A model generated the notes under the pieces. That model made no database searches. It was given only the letters and a program-made list of their open reading frames with translations, and was not told where the DNA came from. This document shows, in pieces, positions 15,449-24,803 of a DNA stretch of 27,653 bases. Source of the stretch: CAYJAZ01 sp964371865 (GTDB lineage Bacteria > Desulfobacterota > Desulfovibrionia > Desulfovibrionales > Desulfovibrionaceae); assembly GCA_964371865.1 (NCBI GenBank), contig CAYJOR010000033.1, forward strand, positions 1 to 27,653, read 5' to 3'. Each line of letters begins with the position of its first letter. Positions within the stretch are counted from its first letter, which is position 1. The position numbers and the translations under genes were made by a program.

Positions 15449-16687
15449 TTATAATATCTCTGAAACCCATTTTTTCATACGATTAAAAATAGAATCAAAT
15501 AATGTTGTGTTTGTATCTTGGCGAATACGGAAACGGCTTTCGTTATTTTCTTTTTCAGCCCCGTAAAAGAGCAAGCCTACTGCTGTTGCATATCTAGGTG
15601 AATTAACAAAATCTTTAACTCCGCCAACATCATGCGGCGTACCTATTCTCACAGGCATATTAAATATTTGTTCAGCAAGCTCGCGCGAACCACTAATTAG
15701 AGAGGTACCACCGGTAAGAACGATACCGGCTGCAATTTGACTTTTATAACCAGAGCGCTCTAACTCATAATTTACCATTGACAGAATTTCTTCCATACGT
15801 GGTTCACAGATTTCAGCAAGAAGACGTTTAGGTAAACGAGTTGGTTCGCGTCCGCCTACGCTTGGAACATCAATAAATTCATCAGGGCGAACATCACTAA
15901 TTAAAACGCTGCCATGCTTAGTTTTAATTTTTTCTGCTTTATCAACCGGTGTACGCAAGCCAAAAGCTATGTCGTTAGTAAGGTTATTACCACCAAGAGC
16001 TATAACACTTGTAAATTTTATTGCATCATTGACAAAAACGGCTAAGTCACTTGTGCCTCCACCAATATCAACTATTGCAACACCTATTTCACGTTCTTCT
16101 TGTGTCAACACTGACTTTGAAGATGCCAAAGCCTCAAGAACTATATCACAAACATCAAGACCGGCTCTATGACAAGAGCGTACAATATTTTGTGCTGATG
16201 TCACTGCGCCTGTAACAATATGCACCTCTACCTCAAGCCTTACGCCTGACATTCCTAGAGGGTCAACAATTTCACGTTGGTCATCAACGATATATTCTTG
16301 CGGCAAAATATGAATAACTTCTCTATCCATTGGGATAGCAATTCCGCGTGCAACATCAAGAACGCGCTCGATATCACGCTGAGAGACTTCTCCGCCCTTA
16401 ATGGTTATAACACCATTGCTGTTGGTCCCAGAGATATGGCTACCGGCAATACCGGCGTAAACGGAGCGAATTTCGCATCCAGCTTTAGATTCAGCTTCTT
16501 CCAAAGCCTGTTGAATTGATTGAACTGTTTGTTCTATATTTACAACTACACCTTTACGCAAACCTGTAGATGGGCTTTCTCCAACACCAAGAATATTAAT
16601 CTTGCCATTTTCAGAAACCTCACCAACAACAGCACAAATTTTGGTTGTTCCTATATCCAAACCTACAATAAATTCTGATTTAGCCAT
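15449..16687 (-). CDS. ftsA: Cell division protein FtsA
   Basis: Actin-like membrane anchor of the Z-ring, 412 residues. It has the phosphate loops VGLDIGTTKICAVVG near the N-terminus and VDIGGGTSDLAVF near residue 205, then GIVLTGGTSLISG. The C-terminal amphipathic helix SIFNRMKKWVSEIL is the membrane-targeting sequence. The frame is open to a GTG at 16726, but AAGGGG just upstream of the ATG at 16685-16687 and the match to the family N-terminus (MAKSEFIVGLD) fix the shorter start. The usual upstream neighbour ftsQ and the mur genes are absent; the region 16688-17033 is non-coding, so ftsA is the first gene of its unit here. Confidence 0.97.
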   Translation of the reverse strand: MAKSEFIVGLDIGTTKICAVVGEVSENGKINILGVGESPSTGLRKGVVVNIEQTVQSIQQALEEAESKAGCEIRSVYAGIAGSHISGTNSNGVITIKGGEVSQRDIERVLDVARGIAIPMDREVIHILPQEYIVDDQREIVDPLGMSGVRLEVEVHIVTGAVTSAQNIVRSCHRAGLDVCDIVLEALASSKSVLTQEEREIGVAIVDIGGGTSDLAVFVNDAIKFTSVIALGGNNLTNDIAFGLRTPVDKAEKIKTKHGSVLISDVRPDEFIDVPSVGGREPTRLPKRLLAEICEPRMEEILSMVNYELERSGYKSQIAAGIVLTGGTSLISGSRELAEQIFNMPVRIGTPHDVGGVKDFVNSPRYATAVGLLFYGAEKENNESRFRIRQDTNTTLFDSIFNRMKKWVSEIL

Positions 16688-16882
16688 CAGCAGCCCCTTA
16701 ACTTTTCGAGGAAACTCTATCTTCACTCAAAAATTTCATATACTTCGTAAACACGAATAGAACATATTTTAAAAAGAATGTCTAGACTTTTTTTAATGGC
16801 TTTATAAATTTTTTAACAAAAAATTTGAAATATTAAACTAATTTTCACACTATTTGCTTAAAACTTTTAACGATATCAAATC

Positions 16883-16916
16883 AAAATCTATCTTACAGGT
16901 AAAATAGATTTTTTTT
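16883..16916 (+). terminator. Terminator-like hairpin upstream of ftsA, plus-strand T-run
   Basis: AAAATCTAT (16883-16891) pairs with ATAGATTTT (16904-16912), with an inner TTA/TAA that can extend it, followed by a plus-strand run of eight T (16909-16916). No plus-strand gene precedes it. On the minus strand it would be a weaker second barrier after the flavoprotein gene. The rest of the 16688-17033 gap is A/T rich and shows no other structure. Confidence 0.5.
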
Positions 16917-16987
16917 ATTATAATATTATTCAATTCGTCTAAAATTTTATAAAGTTAAAGTCATATATTATTCTTATTTTAAATAAA

Positions 16988-17022
16988 TTAAAAGGTCGCA
17001 ACTTAATTGTACGACCTTTTAA
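16988..17022 (-). terminator. Terminator downstream of the flavoprotein gene
   Basis: TTAAAAGGTCG (16988-16998) pairs perfectly with CGACCTTTTAA (17012-17022). It begins 11 bases after the minus-strand stop, and its A/T flanks give a U-rich 3' tail on that strand. Confidence 0.78.
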
Positions 17023-17033
17023 ACTATTTTTTA

Positions 17034-18137
17034 TTATGCTTTTTTATAATTAGCAGAAAAATCAAGCATTAATTCATTAATGAGGTCTTTCACTGATAAA
17101 ATTTTATCTATTCTTGGCACGTTAGTTCCACAGAAAACAAAGCCCTTATCCAAATTACCGCGTGCAGCATTGATTAGTGCGCTTGCAATACAGTAAGGTG
17201 TATTTTGTGGATCACAAGTGTGAAGACATTTAAAAATACATTTTACTGGCTTTCTTCTGCCTTCACGAACTGACTGAATGAAAGAACCACATAATGCTCT
17301 ACCCGGCATTCCAACAGGACTTTTAATGATTGTAACATCATCTTCTGTAGCATTTACTAGTGCTTCTTTAAAGCGAATATCCGCATCACATTCATCAGTT
17401 GCCGCGAAGCGTGTACCGATTTGCACACCTCTTGCGCCAAGTTCAAACATTTTTGCAATATCTTGACCAGTATACACGCCACCACCTGCGATTACAGGGA
17501 TTTCTTTACCAGTTGCATCTTCAATACGTTTTACTGCTTCAACTAATTCAGGAAGAGTGTATTCGAGAGCATGTTTTTCGCTTTCAAGATCGGTTTCACC
17601 GTATCCTAAATGTCCGCCCGCTTTAGGTCCTTCAAGAACGAAAGCATCTGGAGTATAATCATATCTGCTTTGCCATTTTTTTGCGATAACTGTAGCTGCG
17701 CGCGCTGAGGAGACTATAGGCACGAGCTTTGTTTTAAATTCTTCTTTTTTCTCATCACATAAGTCACGCAAATGCTTAGGAAGTTCAAGCGGTAAGCCAG
17801 CTCCTGAGAAAATAACATCTGCTTTTTCTTCAATTGCTGTGCGAACAGCCTCAGCAAAAGTAGTAAGAGCAACCATTATGTTTACACCTATGATTCCATT
17901 AGACATTTCTTTGGCTTTTTGGATTTCACGGCGAAGTGCACGGTTATTTGATTCAATCGGATTTTTTACAACGTCCTGTTCTGACATCCCAATCATTGCA
18001 GACGCGATAACACCAATACCTCCCTCATTAGCTACTGCTGCAGCCAACTTAGAAAGAGATATTCCTACGCCCATGCCGCCTTGTACAACCGGTACACGAG
18101 CTACTAAATCACCTATTTTTAAACTTGGTATATCCAT
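17034..18137 (-). CDS. NMO/FabK-like FMN-dependent oxidoreductase with C-terminal cysteine motif
   Basis: 367-residue TIM-barrel flavoprotein of the nitronate monooxygenase / 2-nitropropane dioxygenase family, which also includes enoyl-ACP reductase FabK. Visible signatures are VPVVQGGMGVGIS at the N-terminus, EGPKAGGHLGYG with the active-site-type His176, and the FMN phosphate site AGGGVYTGQDIAKMF through GARGVQIGTRFAATDE. Residues 300-316 hold four cysteines spaced C-x3-C-x3-C-x7-C, which may bind a metal or iron-sulfur cluster. The frame is open to 18215, but GAGGAG before the ATG at 18135-18137 fixes this start. It begins 68 bases after the AddB-like stop and may be cotranscribed. The physiological substrate cannot be decided; FabK is longer-shot because no fab genes are near. 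Confidence 0.82.
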   Translation of the reverse strand: MDIPSLKIGDLVARVPVVQGGMGVGISLSKLAAAVANEGGIGVIASAMIGMSEQDVVKNPIESNNRALRREIQKAKEMSNGIIGVNIMVALTTFAEAVRTAIEEKADVIFSGAGLPLELPKHLRDLCDEKKEEFKTKLVPIVSSARAATVIAKKWQSRYDYTPDAFVLEGPKAGGHLGYGETDLESEKHALEYTLPELVEAVKRIEDATGKEIPVIAGGGVYTGQDIAKMFELGARGVQIGTRFAATDECDADIRFKEALVNATEDDVTIIKSPVGMPGRALCGSFIQSVREGRRKPVKCIFKCLHTCDPQNTPYCIASALINAARGNLDKGFVFCGTNVPRIDKILSVKDLINELMLDFSANYKKA

Positions 18138-18205
18138 AAACTCCTCTTTATTTTTAATAGAAAAAGACTTTACATTATAATCTATATAAAGGTCAAGAAC
18201 CAAAA

Positions 18206-21106
18206 TTACTGACAATATTTTTCAAATTGACAATAATCACAAGTAGTTTTTTCATGCTTTGAAAAAACTTCTATATTTTTTATATATTTAGCAAGAAATG
18301 TCAAGAGTAAAGGAATATTTTTTTCAATTATTTCACTTTTGTTTTCTTTTTCAGAAAAAATAAATTTTTCTTCACAACTATCATAAAACTCTACATATCC
18401 AGCATTTTTTACCTTTATATTATTTTTGTGAAGCAAATATATATAAAGAATCAACTGTGTACTTTCCATATTTTTATATAAAAAACTAATTATTTTATGA
18501 TACTCATCATTGTAATATGGATTTTCACAAAAGTCTGCGATAGTCTCTATCCCGCTTTCCCAAAATTTTGAATCAGGCATTTTCTTTAAGTATCCGGTTT
18601 TATAATCTATAATCACTTTCTCAGAAAAACTAGTCTCATCATCACGCTCATCAATTCTATCTATATAGCCTTTAAGTTTAAAATCTTTCCCTAAAGATGC
18701 TTCAAATTTAGACTCTAACTTGAAAATTTTAGTACTATCTGGTTGATTCTCAATATATTTTTCCATTCTATAAGGAAATGATTTTTTTAAGAGTAAAAGA
18801 CTTTCTGCTGGTAGAAGTTCATCCATTTTAAAATTGTGTAAGTAATTATCTATGTGAATGATTTCTTCTTCATAGTGATGTTGAAGTTGCGCTTTATCAA
18901 CAGTCTTACCTTCCTCATAAAATTTTTGTAAAAAGTAGTGGATAAAATTACCTAAAGTCTTGCTGCTTTCTTCTTCTTTAAGTTCTTTTCCTTCTTTAAA
19001 TGAACATAAATATTGATAAAAAAATCGTAAGGGACAAGCTAAAAAAGTATCTAACATTGTTGCAGAAATTGACCTTTTAAGTAACAAATTCAGTCTTTTT
19101 CTAATTTCATCAGTTACAGGAATAGTATGTTCTCTTTGTGGAATTTCTACTGAACATTGAGACTGTGTAAACTCTTTATTTTCTACTGCAATATCAAATA
19201 ATTCTTCCCTTTTTTGCTCCACATTCCACAAAATTTCTTCAACATACGGAGAACGTATTTTTTTACTGTCAAAAAGTCCTTTTGCCGTTGATTCTTGCCA
19301 GTAAAGGTGAACAATTTCAGCGCCTGCAATTAAGCGATACCATGTGTGTGCAAGAGGCATTTCCTTAATTTGCATAGATGGTAAAGCTAATAGAGAACGG
19401 AACTTTTCTGGAAGTAATGGATTTTCTTGAGTTTTAGCAGGTAAAAACTCGTCATTAGCATCGAATATATGTACTTCTTTATATTGAAGATTTTTAGTTT
19501 CTAGGAGTCCTAATACTTGCAGAGCATCGTCAGAGTGATGCAGAAAAGGTACGCTCTCATTTGAAATTTTTTCATTGAAAATTCTGAGGCTTAGCTGATA
19601 CCCTACTGTCATATTCGCATATTCTTTTTCTTTCCAAGTATCACAAATTTCATACATTTTGCTCACAACATAGCGCTCAACATTATCATTATGCAAGTTA
19701 TTAAATACATAACGTGAGAATGTTCTACACCAATAAGTAATATCATTCAAACTAGATACATTAAACCATTTATAGAGCACATCTTCAAACAATTCTTTTA
19801 AATGCGGATAATATGCACAAGGATCAATATATGGAATATCAATTTTATCAGAAATATTTAAGACTTCACCAAAATCCAAAGTAAAAAATGGAAATGATAA
19901 AAATTCAAAACAGTCTTCATAAGTTATGAGAATATTAGTATTTTCTTTTTCATCATGATAAACTCTATGATTGTTTTTTATTCTATCTAAAAATTGCAAA
20001 AAGCTAAAAATTTTAGTCTCTGAAAGAGGATAACCCATTGTAATGTTGAGCTCTTCATCGGAAAATTTCCTATTAAGTGTGTAAATAAGCGGCATTAAAC
20101 TTTTTTGACTGTTCATTATACACGCGGTTCGATGAGCATTTTTATCTAAGTTTAGTTCTTGAAATTGAGAGTGCACATCAAAAGATTGATAAAAAAAGTA
20201 TTTAACTTCATCTTTTACTTCAGCATTCTCAAAATTGATAAGTGAAAAATCAGCTTTCCAACGATTGGCCCACTCTTGATAAATTCCCGTACTCCAATGA
20301 GAATTCGCTCGATTCGTTACTAAATTAGAGTCTGTACAAAACAAAAAGTATGTTTCTTGTCCTAAAAAGTAATTTAATATAATTTCTTCTGAGGCACCTA
20401 CTCTATCTAAGCCACAAAAAACGAGTGTTTTATCATTAAAAATACGTTTTAGCTCGTGAGATTCATTTTTTATTTTTTGAGCTAAAAGATATTTTAAATA
20501 TTCTTTTGTGGTCAGTTTTTTTTCAGTAAGCCTTTTTTGATATTTTATTATAATAACTTTTAGATTTTCAAGAAGATACGCAATAAAATCCTCAACTGTA
20601 TCAGATGTGTTTTGTAATGAAAGATTTGCCGTATCTTCCTCAAAACATTCTTGGATAATATTGTGTAAATGTACACCATACTGGTAAAAATGATGAAAAT
20701 TTTCAAGCTCTTTATGAAAAAAAGATCTATCCTCTCCTGAGTTCTCAAATAATAAAGAAGAGAAAAATTTACTCTCAGAATGTTCTCCTTCAGAATTTGC
20801 AAGCTCGGAAACAATCTCGTAAAGGATATATATACTTTCTAAAGTATCTATTATACGTGCAGATAATGTATCATTATCTAACCATGCTAATTGACAATAC
20901 TTAAGTAAATCAGTAATTGTCATGAATTCAGGTAAAAGAGTGCTTTTTTCTTCAGATTGAAAATATTCAACACAAACTTGTCTTGATCTTCCTGTAGGTA
21001 AAATTAATAATGATTTTTGCAGGTTATTATTAGTTTTAGATTTTGTAAAGTTATAAATTGAAGGAAAAAAATCTTTACTCCAGTCGCAAATATAAAATGT
21101 AGACAT
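18206..21106 (-). CDS. addB: AddB-like PD-(D/E)XK nuclease of a RecBCD-type complex
   Basis: 966 residues. It is proposed as the second subunit of a double-strand-break resection complex with the helicase-nuclease encoded upstream. The C-terminal 280 residues are a RecB-family nuclease: CPLRFFYQYL near residue 690, the GNFIHYFL stretch, LKGYIDRIDE, then VIIDYKTG near residue 832. C956-x2-C959-x5-C965 plus the cysteine near 690 match the iron-sulfur staple of AddB nucleases. The N-terminal part has an ILPTGRSRQ segment but no proper Walker A, as in many proteobacterial AddB proteins. The frame is open to 21169, overlapping the upstream gene, but AAGGA at the end of that gene and the ATG at 21104-21106 fit better; the intergenic gap is four bases. 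The sequence is divergent, so the exact subfamily is uncertain. Confidence 0.8.
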   Translation of the reverse strand: MSTFYICDWSKDFFPSIYNFTKSKTNNNLQKSLLILPTGRSRQVCVEYFQSEEKSTLLPEFMTITDLLKYCQLAWLDNDTLSARIIDTLESIYILYEIVSELANSEGEHSESKFFSSLLFENSGEDRSFFHKELENFHHFYQYGVHLHNIIQECFEEDTANLSLQNTSDTVEDFIAYLLENLKVIIIKYQKRLTEKKLTTKEYLKYLLAQKIKNESHELKRIFNDKTLVFCGLDRVGASEEIILNYFLGQETYFLFCTDSNLVTNRANSHWSTGIYQEWANRWKADFSLINFENAEVKDEVKYFFYQSFDVHSQFQELNLDKNAHRTACIMNSQKSLMPLIYTLNRKFSDEELNITMGYPLSETKIFSFLQFLDRIKNNHRVYHDEKENTNILITYEDCFEFLSFPFFTLDFGEVLNISDKIDIPYIDPCAYYPHLKELFEDVLYKWFNVSSLNDITYWCRTFSRYVFNNLHNDNVERYVVSKMYEICDTWKEKEYANMTVGYQLSLRIFNEKISNESVPFLHHSDDALQVLGLLETKNLQYKEVHIFDANDEFLPAKTQENPLLPEKFRSLLALPSMQIKEMPLAHTWYRLIAGAEIVHLYWQESTAKGLFDSKKIRSPYVEEILWNVEQKREELFDIAVENKEFTQSQCSVEIPQREHTIPVTDEIRKRLNLLLKRSISATMLDTFLACPLRFFYQYLCSFKEGKELKEEESSKTLGNFIHYFLQKFYEEGKTVDKAQLQHHYEEEIIHIDNYLHNFKMDELLPAESLLLLKKSFPYRMEKYIENQPDSTKIFKLESKFEASLGKDFKLKGYIDRIDERDDETSFSEKVIIDYKTGYLKKMPDSKFWESGIETIADFCENPYYNDEYHKIISFLYKNMESTQLILYIYLLHKNNIKVKNAGYVEFYDSCEEKFIFSEKENKSEIIEKNIPLLLTFLAKYIKNIEVFSKHEKTTCDYCQFEKYCQ

Positions 21107-21110
21107 ATAG

Positions 21111-24100
21111 CTATTTTCCTTCAACTTTTTTTGATTTTTGTTGATCAAGATAAAGAATAACTCCTTCAATAGTCTTATCCTTGTAAATTGATATATTCTT
21201 TAGCACATTTATATATCTTTCAAGTTGCATTGCATATTCTTTACGTTCCGAACCTGTTTTAAAGTCTATAACAAATACTTTATTGGGCATACAAACACAA
21301 AGGTCGCATCTAAGCAAATTTGATGATTCATCAAGCATATTTTGCTCGCTCATGGAATTTTTTATCCAATCATTAAAACTCGATAGTGATTTTATCCACC
21401 CAAAAATATCTTGTAATTCACGGGTAAGCTTTTCTCTATCAATTGCTGATAAACCTTGTTCAGCAATAATATTGTTAGTGATTTTATCATCACAATTTAT
21501 ATCTATAGAGGCAAGTTTGAAATATCTTTCTAGTGCCGTGTGAATTAAATTTCCTCGCTCAGTAGGTGAAAGTCCTTCAAGCGGTGATTTTGAAAGTTCC
21601 CTTAAATTCAAAAGAGGTTTTCTATAAGATAATACATTAATTTTATTTATTTTTTTATTATCAACCCTACCCATTTTAGTGATTTTCTTTTTATTATCAC
21701 TTGCAAAAACATAGGCCTTTTCTTGTTCGCTAAATTCAGATTGTTCTTTTGCTATTTCAATAAGTTGCTGTATAAAAGTTGGATTAGATTTCACATCTTT
21801 ATAAAGTACATGCAACTCTTCCTTAGCCCTAGTATAAGCAACATAAAGCAAATTAAAGGTTTCAAATGCTAACACTTTCATATCATTTGCATAATCTGAG
21901 TGATAAACAGAATGTGGAGCAAAAAAGGAGAACTTATCCATTTCATAATATTTTAACGTATCTAGCTGTCTTTCTTTTTTTTCATCCCAAACAAGAGTAA
22001 ATTTATACTCTGCACCCTTAGATTTATGTATAGTAAGTATACGAACTGCGTTCACCCCTTCCGGCATCGGGATTTTTTCTTCATGCCCTTCTTCTTCCCA
22101 ATAATTAAGGAAAGATTGTAAGGTATCAACACTTTCTTGGCCCGCTTTGAAAGCAAGTTCTAGAAATCTTGCAAAAAATCCACTTTGTTCTGGAAATCTA
22201 TCAAAAAGATTTGTTCTTTCAAATAGTTGACAAAGCAGAATATAGACGGTTTGTTTATTTCTGTTTGCAAGAAAATACTCTAAATGATTATAAATATGTG
22301 GTGAAAATTCTTTAACACACTCAAGCAGTGTTTTTTTATGACTTTTAAAGTCTAACCAAACTTCCGGTTTAATCAAATTAGTGCCTTCATCATCTGTAAA
22401 CAAGCCCTCAAATGCCACTAAATGCCACAGTGAGATTTCATTATTTGTATCTTTGAGAAATTCTAAAAATGATAATGATTGCGATATGATAAAGTTGCTT
22501 TTTATCTGTAATGCTCCTTCCGTAATTACCGGAATATTAGCTGCTGTCAACCATGATGCAAAATTAGTACACATTGTATTATCACGTACTAAAATTGCCA
22601 TATCTTTATAGTCATAACGCTCTAACCCTTTATTAATAATTGATAAAGTTCTAGCTCTTAAATCCTCAAAAAGGATTTCATTTTTTTGAGCATTTTCTAT
22701 TTTATAAAGACATACTTTTCCCGCATATTCTTCTTTATATTTAGGTGACAAATTTTGTCTTACATCGTCAAAATTATATACTAATTCTTCTGTAATAATC
22801 TCAATTTCATCATGATCTTTGCAAAGTTTTTGTAAAATTTCTTGAGCAAAATCTTTATCCTTTAATTGAGAAAACACAAGATTATTAAAATCTATTACAT
22901 TTTTACAGCTACGCCAATTTGTATCCAGCTGAGTTCTTTCAACTTTTGCGTTAATATCAGTTAAAACACTTTCAAACAATGAGGAATTTCCACCACGCCA
23001 CGAGTAAATAGCCTGTTTTACGTCACCAACGTAAGTAAACGAACCACCGCGTGACAAAGCATCATCAGCAAACTCTCGAATTACTTGCCATTGTTTAGTA
23101 TTTGTATCTTGAAATTCGTCTACAAGTAGAAAATCTAGCTCGTAAGGTAATCGAGATAACATTGTTGGCAATAGCCCCTCGTCATCTATCAGATTTACCA
23201 GTAATTCCGATATCCTATCAGATAATAAAACTTCTTTGCTCTGCTCTTCATACTTTTGGAGACCCAACATAAGCTTACAGAAATTTATAAGAGCAACATA
23301 TTTTAAAGCATGATGCAAAAGCCATACATCTTTATATAACAGACATAATTTTTCTACGCACAAATAAAGCTTTTGATAATCTTTACGATTTTCATGAAGA
23401 TCTAAGTCAGCAAGCTCTTTTTTCTTGATTATTTTTTGAAGAACGCTTTCAACATCCTCTGCTCTAAATACTGAATTTAATTTTTTATTTTCAGAAAACT
23501 CTCGCCGAGCTTCATTGTATTTTGCTAGAACAATTGTTTTTTCTTTACCTTTTGAATCTACACTTTTCTTAGATTCAATAAACTCATCTAGAGAATCAAA
23601 AGCTTCGCTAAATTTTTCATGTGAAAGGGTATAGCGCGCATAAATTTCTTGAGAATTTGAAAGATTATTCTGTTCTTCTGCCGTTAAATCTTTAAGTAGA
23701 TTATACGTTTCAAATATTTTTTCCCTAATTTTTCTAAGCCCTAAAAATCCTTTTTGTGGATTTATAGAAAAAAGAGAATCATACATATCTTCATAAAGAG
23801 GCAAAAGTATTTGCTTTTCTTCACTTTTTTTATCAGCTCCTTGATAAAGTGAGGACTGTGCTAAATCATCAAGTAATGGGTTAAAAAAATCTTTTTGATT
23901 AAATTCTATGTCAAAACTTGCGGGAAGATGACTATCCAAAATATTTTGTCGCAATAGCATAAGCAAGAAACTATCAATAGTGCGCATATTTAGCGAATTA
24001 TAATTTGCAATAAGCCCATCAATTGCTTTTTTTGCACCACTTTTTGATACATCTGATTTCTCATAGCCTAATGCAATAGCTTTAAGCCTTTGAATAAGCT

Positions 24101-24305
24101 TACTTTTCATATCTGCCGCAGCCGCATTTGTAAAGGTAATTGCAAGCACAGACGAAAAAATATCCTTAATGCTTTTCTTATCTGAGACAAGTAAAGCAAG
24201 AAGGATATTTATTAAAGTATGAGTTTTGCCGGAACCGGCAGAGGCTTTTATTTGATGTATTGAATTAGTGAGTGACTGCGATAAAGTGTCATCTGCTACA
24301 GCCAT
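21111..24305 (-). CDS. addA: AddA-like UvrD/Rep-family helicase-nuclease
   Basis: 1064 residues, a superfamily 1A helicase fused to a RecB-type nuclease. Helicase motifs are Walker A IKASAGSGKTHTL at about 19-31, AITFTNAAAADMK (motif Ia), LLVDEFQDTNTKQW near residue 395 (motif II), GDVKQAIYSWRGG (motif III) and VAYTRAKEELHVL (motif VI). The C-terminal nuclease has RGNLIHTALERYF and VIDFKTGS near residue 1011. With the AddB-like product it would resect double-strand ends for RecA loading. The ATG at 24303-24305 has AAGAGGA upstream and lies one base after the stop of the small upstream gene, so the frame's extension to 24350 is unlikely. The order addA then addB is the reverse of Bacillus. No Chi sequence can be proposed from the window. 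Confidence 0.88.
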   Translation of the reverse strand: MAVADDTLSQSLTNSIHQIKASAGSGKTHTLINILLALLVSDKKSIKDIFSSVLAITFTNAAAADMKSKLIQRLKAIALGYEKSDVSKSGAKKAIDGLIANYNSLNMRTIDSFLLMLLRQNILDSHLPASFDIEFNQKDFFNPLLDDLAQSSLYQGADKKSEEKQILLPLYEDMYDSLFSINPQKGFLGLRKIREKIFETYNLLKDLTAEEQNNLSNSQEIYARYTLSHEKFSEAFDSLDEFIESKKSVDSKGKEKTIVLAKYNEARREFSENKKLNSVFRAEDVESVLQKIIKKKELADLDLHENRKDYQKLYLCVEKLCLLYKDVWLLHHALKYVALINFCKLMLGLQKYEEQSKEVLLSDRISELLVNLIDDEGLLPTMLSRLPYELDFLLVDEFQDTNTKQWQVIREFADDALSRGGSFTYVGDVKQAIYSWRGGNSSLFESVLTDINAKVERTQLDTNWRSCKNVIDFNNLVFSQLKDKDFAQEILQKLCKDHDEIEIITEELVYNFDDVRQNLSPKYKEEYAGKVCLYKIENAQKNEILFEDLRARTLSIINKGLERYDYKDMAILVRDNTMCTNFASWLTAANIPVITEGALQIKSNFIISQSLSFLEFLKDTNNEISLWHLVAFEGLFTDDEGTNLIKPEVWLDFKSHKKTLLECVKEFSPHIYNHLEYFLANRNKQTVYILLCQLFERTNLFDRFPEQSGFFARFLELAFKAGQESVDTLQSFLNYWEEEGHEEKIPMPEGVNAVRILTIHKSKGAEYKFTLVWDEKKERQLDTLKYYEMDKFSFFAPHSVYHSDYANDMKVLAFETFNLLYVAYTRAKEELHVLYKDVKSNPTFIQQLIEIAKEQSEFSEQEKAYVFASDNKKKITKMGRVDNKKINKINVLSYRKPLLNLRELSKSPLEGLSPTERGNLIHTALERYFKLASIDINCDDKITNNIIAEQGLSAIDREKLTRELQDIFGWIKSLSSFNDWIKNSMSEQNMLDESSNLLRCDLCVCMPNKVFVIDFKTGSERKEYAMQLERYINVLKNISIYKDKTIEGVILYLDQQKSKKVEGK

Positions 24306-24306
24306 G

Positions 24307-24624
24307 TTATCCTCTTGTGTATAAAGGTCTCGGACATGTGCGCTTTGCACGAGGTTTACGTAATTTTTTTTGTTTAACTTCAGGCAATTGGAAAATTAAA
24401 GTATTCTTTAATAATCTTTTATGAAGTTCCATCAATATGATTTTTTCATAATTTGGTGCCATTGAAACAGCTGTACCAAAACGTGAACGTACTTCAAATT
24501 CAACTGTTTGAGTTTGTTCCCAGATACTTAAAAGTTCTTCTCCAGGTAGTTTTGTAAACTCTTCACAAGCCATCAATTCCTGCTCGTTAATCATATTTTG
24601 AGCATCTTCAAATTTATGTATCAT
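24307..24624 (-). CDS. Small conserved-context protein of unknown function, coupled to addA
   Basis: 105 residues, not recognised. The first two thirds are acidic and helical (DAQNMINEQELMACEEF), followed by a short hydrophobic strand pattern and a strongly basic tail (KQKKLRKPRAKR). No membrane segment or signal peptide is visible. Two starts are possible: ATG at 24636 with no ribosome site, or ATG at 24624 with GGGAGAA placed at good distance; the latter is chosen. Its stop and the addA start are one base apart, so it is likely translated with the helicase-nuclease and may act with it or regulate it. The basic tail suggests nucleic-acid contact; this is inference only. Confidence 0.65.
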   Translation of the reverse strand: MIHKFEDAQNMINEQELMACEEFTKLPGEELLSIWEQTQTVEFEVRSRFGTAVSMAPNYEKIILMELHKRLLKNTLIFQLPEVKQKKLRKPRAKRTCPRPLYTRG

Positions 24625-24731
24625 ATCTTCTCCCATGGAAGCACTTTACATTTCTTCGCAAAAAAAATCAAGCCTAAAGAATTTTATTCTTAACGCTTTT
24701 GAATTACGAAGAAAAATTATAATAAAATCCC

Positions 24732-24774
24732 CTAGCCAACTATTTGATAAATTTGCATAGCATAATCACCTCCT
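24732..24774 (-). other. Extended Shine-Dalgarno with tiny ORFs (possible leader peptide)
   Basis: The minus strand reads AGGAGGTGAT (24765-24774), a ten-base match to the anti-Shine-Dalgarno end of 16S rRNA. Five bases after its AGGAGG core comes ATG with a seven-codon frame MLCKFIK (24740-24763), and a second overlapping ATG gives MQIYQIVG (24732-24758). It lies about 110 bases upstream of the small gene that starts the addA-addB set. Such a strong site in A/T-rich DNA with no longer frame suggests a leader peptide or a ribosome-standby site, but chance remains possible. Confidence 0.35.
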
Positions 24775-24803
24775 AGATTTTAATTATAAACTCTGCATAA
24801 TTA

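Noticed and set aside
24763..24776. Plus-strand ATCACCTCCT resembling the 3' end of 16S rRNA
   Set aside because: No other 16S sequence surrounds it; it is simply the complement of a strong Shine-Dalgarno on the minus strand.
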